DNA from: Bradymonas sp963697525
GTDB taxonomy: Bacteria; Myxococcota_A; Bradymonadia; Bradymonadales; Bradymonadaceae
DNA: 64,000 nt
NCBI GenBank assembly: GCA_963697525.1
Contig: OY969087.1
Location: forward strand, 6,820,001-6,884,000
Direction: 5' to 3'
Part shown: piece by piece, positions 62,005 through 64,000 of the stretch
How the letters are laid out: every line of letters starts with the position of its first letter
How positions within the stretch are numbered: the first letter of the stretch is position 1
Made by a program: the position numbers and the translations under genes
The notes under the pieces: model-generated
Database searches by the model: none
The model's input: the letters and a program-made list of their open reading frames with translations, nothing else
What the model was told of the DNA's origin: nothing

Positions 62005-62901
62005 TTAGAAGTGGGTCGTCCAGCTGACGTGCACGCCGGCGGATTGGCCCACCGGCACATCGACGGCGACCGAGCTGGGCCGCTCGTCGTCGCCGCCGAC
62101 CAGCAGATAGGTGCCCGCACCGGCGGCCACGCCCGCGGCGATTGCCATGCTCAGCGAGACGGTCTGCAGCGTGCCGACCGTGTCCTGGTCTTGCTGCGCC
62201 TCGACCTGGGTGACGTCAGTGTTGACGCCGCCGTCGTAGGTCGTGACCTGCTGCTCGAGCGAGTGGGCTTTCAAGAAGAGGGCCAGCGCGCCGCCGGCCA
62301 ACACCGCCCCCGAACCCACCGCGATCCATCCCCAGGTGCGCTGGCTGGAGGAGGCGGCGCCGGCGTCGGCGGGTGGCGTGGCCACGGTTGTGCGTTTGGC
62401 ACCTGTAGGCGGCGCCTGTGGTGTGGTCTCGGCAGGCGTGGTCTCGGCAGACGTGCTCTCGGCCGGCGCCGCCGCCGTCTTCGCACCCGATTTGGCGGGG
62501 GCCTCGCCCGCCTCGCACTGCGTGTCGAGCTCGTTCAAATACTTGTGGGCGCGTTGGTCGACCAGCTCGGGGCCGGGATTGTCGACCACCGGCGCCGTCA
62601 GCGCCGCCTCGAGCGCCTGGCGCGCCTTCTGGCAATTGCCCAACTTCTGGTACGCCCGCCCGAGGTTCAGGTAGGCGATATTGGACTTGCCGGTCATCAG
62701 GTACTGCTCGAGCAAGGCCACCGCCCGCGCGTGCTTGCCGCGCACCAGCGCCTCGACCGCCTGGTCATTGAGCTGGGCCTGCTCGGCGGTGGGATGAGCG
62801 TGGGCCCGCGGTGACTGCGCGAAGACCGGCGCGCCCGCCGCGGCCACCAGGGTGAAGGTGGCCCAAATTACCGTCCATCGAGTCATTTGCCGCAGATCCA
62901 T
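62005..62901 (-). CDS. TPR-domain exported protein
   Basis: 298 residues: signal peptide (to about A-Q-S), two to three TPRs (A-V-E-A-L-V-R-G-K-H-A-R-A-V-A-L-L ... I-A-Y-L-N-L-G-R-A-Y-Q-K-L-G), a Thr/Pro/Ala-rich linker, then two transmembrane helices separated by a Gln-rich loop. This matches envelope proteins common next to protein kinases in Myxococcota. Start at 62901 has GGAG. Confidence 0.75.
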   Translation of the reverse strand: MDLRQMTRWTVIWATFTLVAAAGAPVFAQSPRAHAHPTAEQAQLNDQAVEALVRGKHARAVALLEQYLMTGKSNIAYLNLGRAYQKLGNCQKARQALEAALTAPVVDNPGPELVDQRAHKYLNELDTQCEAGEAPAKSGAKTAAAPAESTSAETTPAETTPQAPPTGAKRTTVATPPADAGAASSSQRTWGWIAVGSGAVLAGGALALFLKAHSLEQQVTTYDGGVNTDVTQVEAQQDQDTVGTLQTVSLSMAIAAGVAAGAGTYLLVGGDDERPSSVAVDVPVGQSAGVHVSWTTHF

Positions 62902-63027
62902 GCACTCCACGCTGTGTTTGCACAAGCCACCCCACATTGACAGTGGGCTGCTCTTCAAGGCGTCGTCGGTTGAAGGGCGATCGAGTGTACCGGACCGCCC
63001 CCGCCGAGGACAACCGCCGGTCCACAC

Positions 63028-63999
63028 TCAGGCCTGCGCCACTCGAGCACGGGCGTCGTGTGCGCCGCGGTGCGCCTGCACGTGGTCGCGGATGGCGCTG
63101 GCCGCCCACAGCTTCTCGTCCTTGGTCATCTCTTTGCCGTAGCGATGCTCGTCACCGGCGGCGCGGATCACGAAATAGTAGTACGTGCGCGTTCGCCGGT
63201 AGCCGTTGGAGTCGCTCGATGTGGAGGTGCTCCAGGTGATATCGACAGCTTCGACGTCGTCCAGCGGGATGACCTTGGTGCGCTCGCGCCCGAAGACGCG
63301 CTCCCGGTGGATGATGGCATCGGCGGTGAGCTCGAACTCCTCGATTCCCCCGGCGGTGAGGGCGGCCTTGTAGGCGACGACGAGGCCGACGACCGAAAAC
63401 GACGACACCATGATCCAGCCGAAGGTGACGTTGCCCGTCATCCTGCCGGTGGCCAGCAAAAAGCCAAACAAGCCCATCAGCGCGTAGATGAGGACGACGG
63501 CAAAAATCGAGCCCATCGCCCCGCTGATCCCCTGGGGCTGGCGGTGCAATACGCGGGCGGCGTCGCGCTGGGTGTCCGTCCAGAAGCCCGGCGGGACCTC
63601 GTAGCTCTGACCGTCGAAGAAGCCCTGCGCCCACCCGAGCTTCTGGTCGGCGATCTGCCGGGCGGTGGACGCCATGCTCTCGAGGGCGTTTCCCAAGAAC
63701 CCGCCGACCTGGGCGCCGCCCTGGTTGGGCGCGTGGGTCAGCGGGGCCGGCGCCTTGGCAGCGCTCGGGGCGGGGCGAACAACGGAGCTCTCGGCGGTCG
63801 CCGCGGCGGGGATCTCCCCGATGCGTCGAAGCGCCGCCAGAGCGTCGCCGGCCGTCTGGTAGCGGTCCTCGACGTGCGGCTCGACCAGCGTGTCGAGGAA
63901 GGCCTGCAGGCCCGGCGAGACCGCGATATCCCCGTGGAACTGCAGCTTCATCTGCAGCACGTCGATGTCGGCGGGGTGTTTGTGGCTGAGCAGGTGGAT
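63028..63999 (-). CDS. Ser/Thr protein kinase C-terminus with PH-like domain (5' partial)
   Basis: The frame is open to the right edge. The first about 60 residues look like the end of a kinase C-lobe (V-S-P-G-L-Q-A-F-L-D-T-L-V-E-P-x-x-E-D-R-Y-Q-T-A-G-D-A-L-A-A-L). Then come an Ala/Pro linker, two transmembrane helices (about 160-225) and a PH-like beta domain (E-E-F-E-L-T-A-D-A-I-I-H ... I-P-L-D-D-V-E-A-V-D-I). Myxobacteria carry many such membrane-linked kinases. Catalytic motifs lie outside the window. Confidence 0.75.
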   Translation of the reverse strand: MHLLSHKHPADIDVLQMKLQFHGDIAVSPGLQAFLDTLVEPHVEDRYQTAGDALAALRRIGEIPAAATAESSVVRPAPSAAKAPAPLTHAPNQGGAQVGGFLGNALESMASTARQIADQKLGWAQGFFDGQSYEVPPGFWTDTQRDAARVLHRQPQGISGAMGSIFAVVLIYALMGLFGFLLATGRMTGNVTFGWIMVSSFSVVGLVVAYKAALTAGGIEEFELTADAIIHRERVFGRERTKVIPLDDVEAVDITWSTSTSSDSNGYRRTRTYYYFVIRAAGDEHRYGKEMTKDEKLWAASAIRDHVQAHRGAHDARARVAQA

Positions 64000-64000
64000 G

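Overview
The window is high-GC DNA whose coding style points to the Myxococcota/Bradymonadota branch (old Deltaproteobacteria). The evidence is a MYXO-CTERM-type C-terminus on the first gene, many lipoproteins with Asp/Ala/Gly-rich spacers after the lipobox, Cys-rich and beta-propeller surface lipoproteins, and a Ser/Thr kinase at the right edge. This placement is an inference from gene content. No rRNA, tRNA, CRISPR array or prophage was seen.

Layout. 1-5.3 kb: a MYXO-CTERM surface protein, a REP tandem repeat with the relic of a REP transposase leader, a membrane-anchored unknown, a DksA/TraR zinc-finger protein and a DHA2-type efflux pump. 5.3-12.4 kb: a frameshifted lipoprotein, a GT22-like mannosyltransferase, an acyl-CoA synthetase divergent from a crotonase and a pirin, then a nucleotidyltransferase and a DUF4336-like pair. 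12.4-22.9 kb: a lipoprotein, a Nudix-GT2-Nudix operon, a PH-like membrane protein, a GNAT, an acyltransferase, an HSL-type esterase, a lipoprotein and a YbiT-type ABC-F ATPase. 22.9-34.6 kb: an accessory-looking zone with tandem paralogues, gene debris, glycosidase and extensin-like proteins, YaeQ, an N-terminal glutamine amidase homologue, a desaturase, a DM13 lipoprotein and a methyltransferase pseudogene. 34.6-42.0 kb: a complete TetR-controlled ABC-2 export operon (TolC, HlyD, two ATPases, two permeases) with overlapping genes and two clear operators. 42.1-46.4 kb: a 1238-residue lipoprotein framed by REP arrays. 46.5-51.0 kb: an assimilatory sulfur operon (SUMT, sulfite reductase fused to a CysO/MoaD-like sulfur carrier, APS reductase, sirohydrochlorin chelatase). 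51.0-53.8 kb: a RAYT transposase that probably explains the REPs, a GH114 lipoprotein and a REP triplet. 53.8-64 kb: a DUF2064 protein, a sodium/solute symporter, GH97, thioredoxin 2, a 2H phosphoesterase, a beta-propeller lipoprotein, a TPR protein and the end of a protein kinase.

Two themes run through the window. First, a 13-bp palindrome (GGTGTCWGACACC) recurs about 30 times, always between genes. It occurs singly, in pairs and in arrays of period 35, 45 or 80 bp. It also sits on both sides of the only Y1-type HUH transposase gene here, so this looks like a REP/RAYT system with its own palindrome. Three REP clusters also carry the same methyltransferase 3'-end fragment. Second, the sulfur operon holds a sulfite reductase whose C-terminus is a ubiquitin-like domain ending in Gly-Gly, which suggests that sulfide is made next to the carrier that would accept it.
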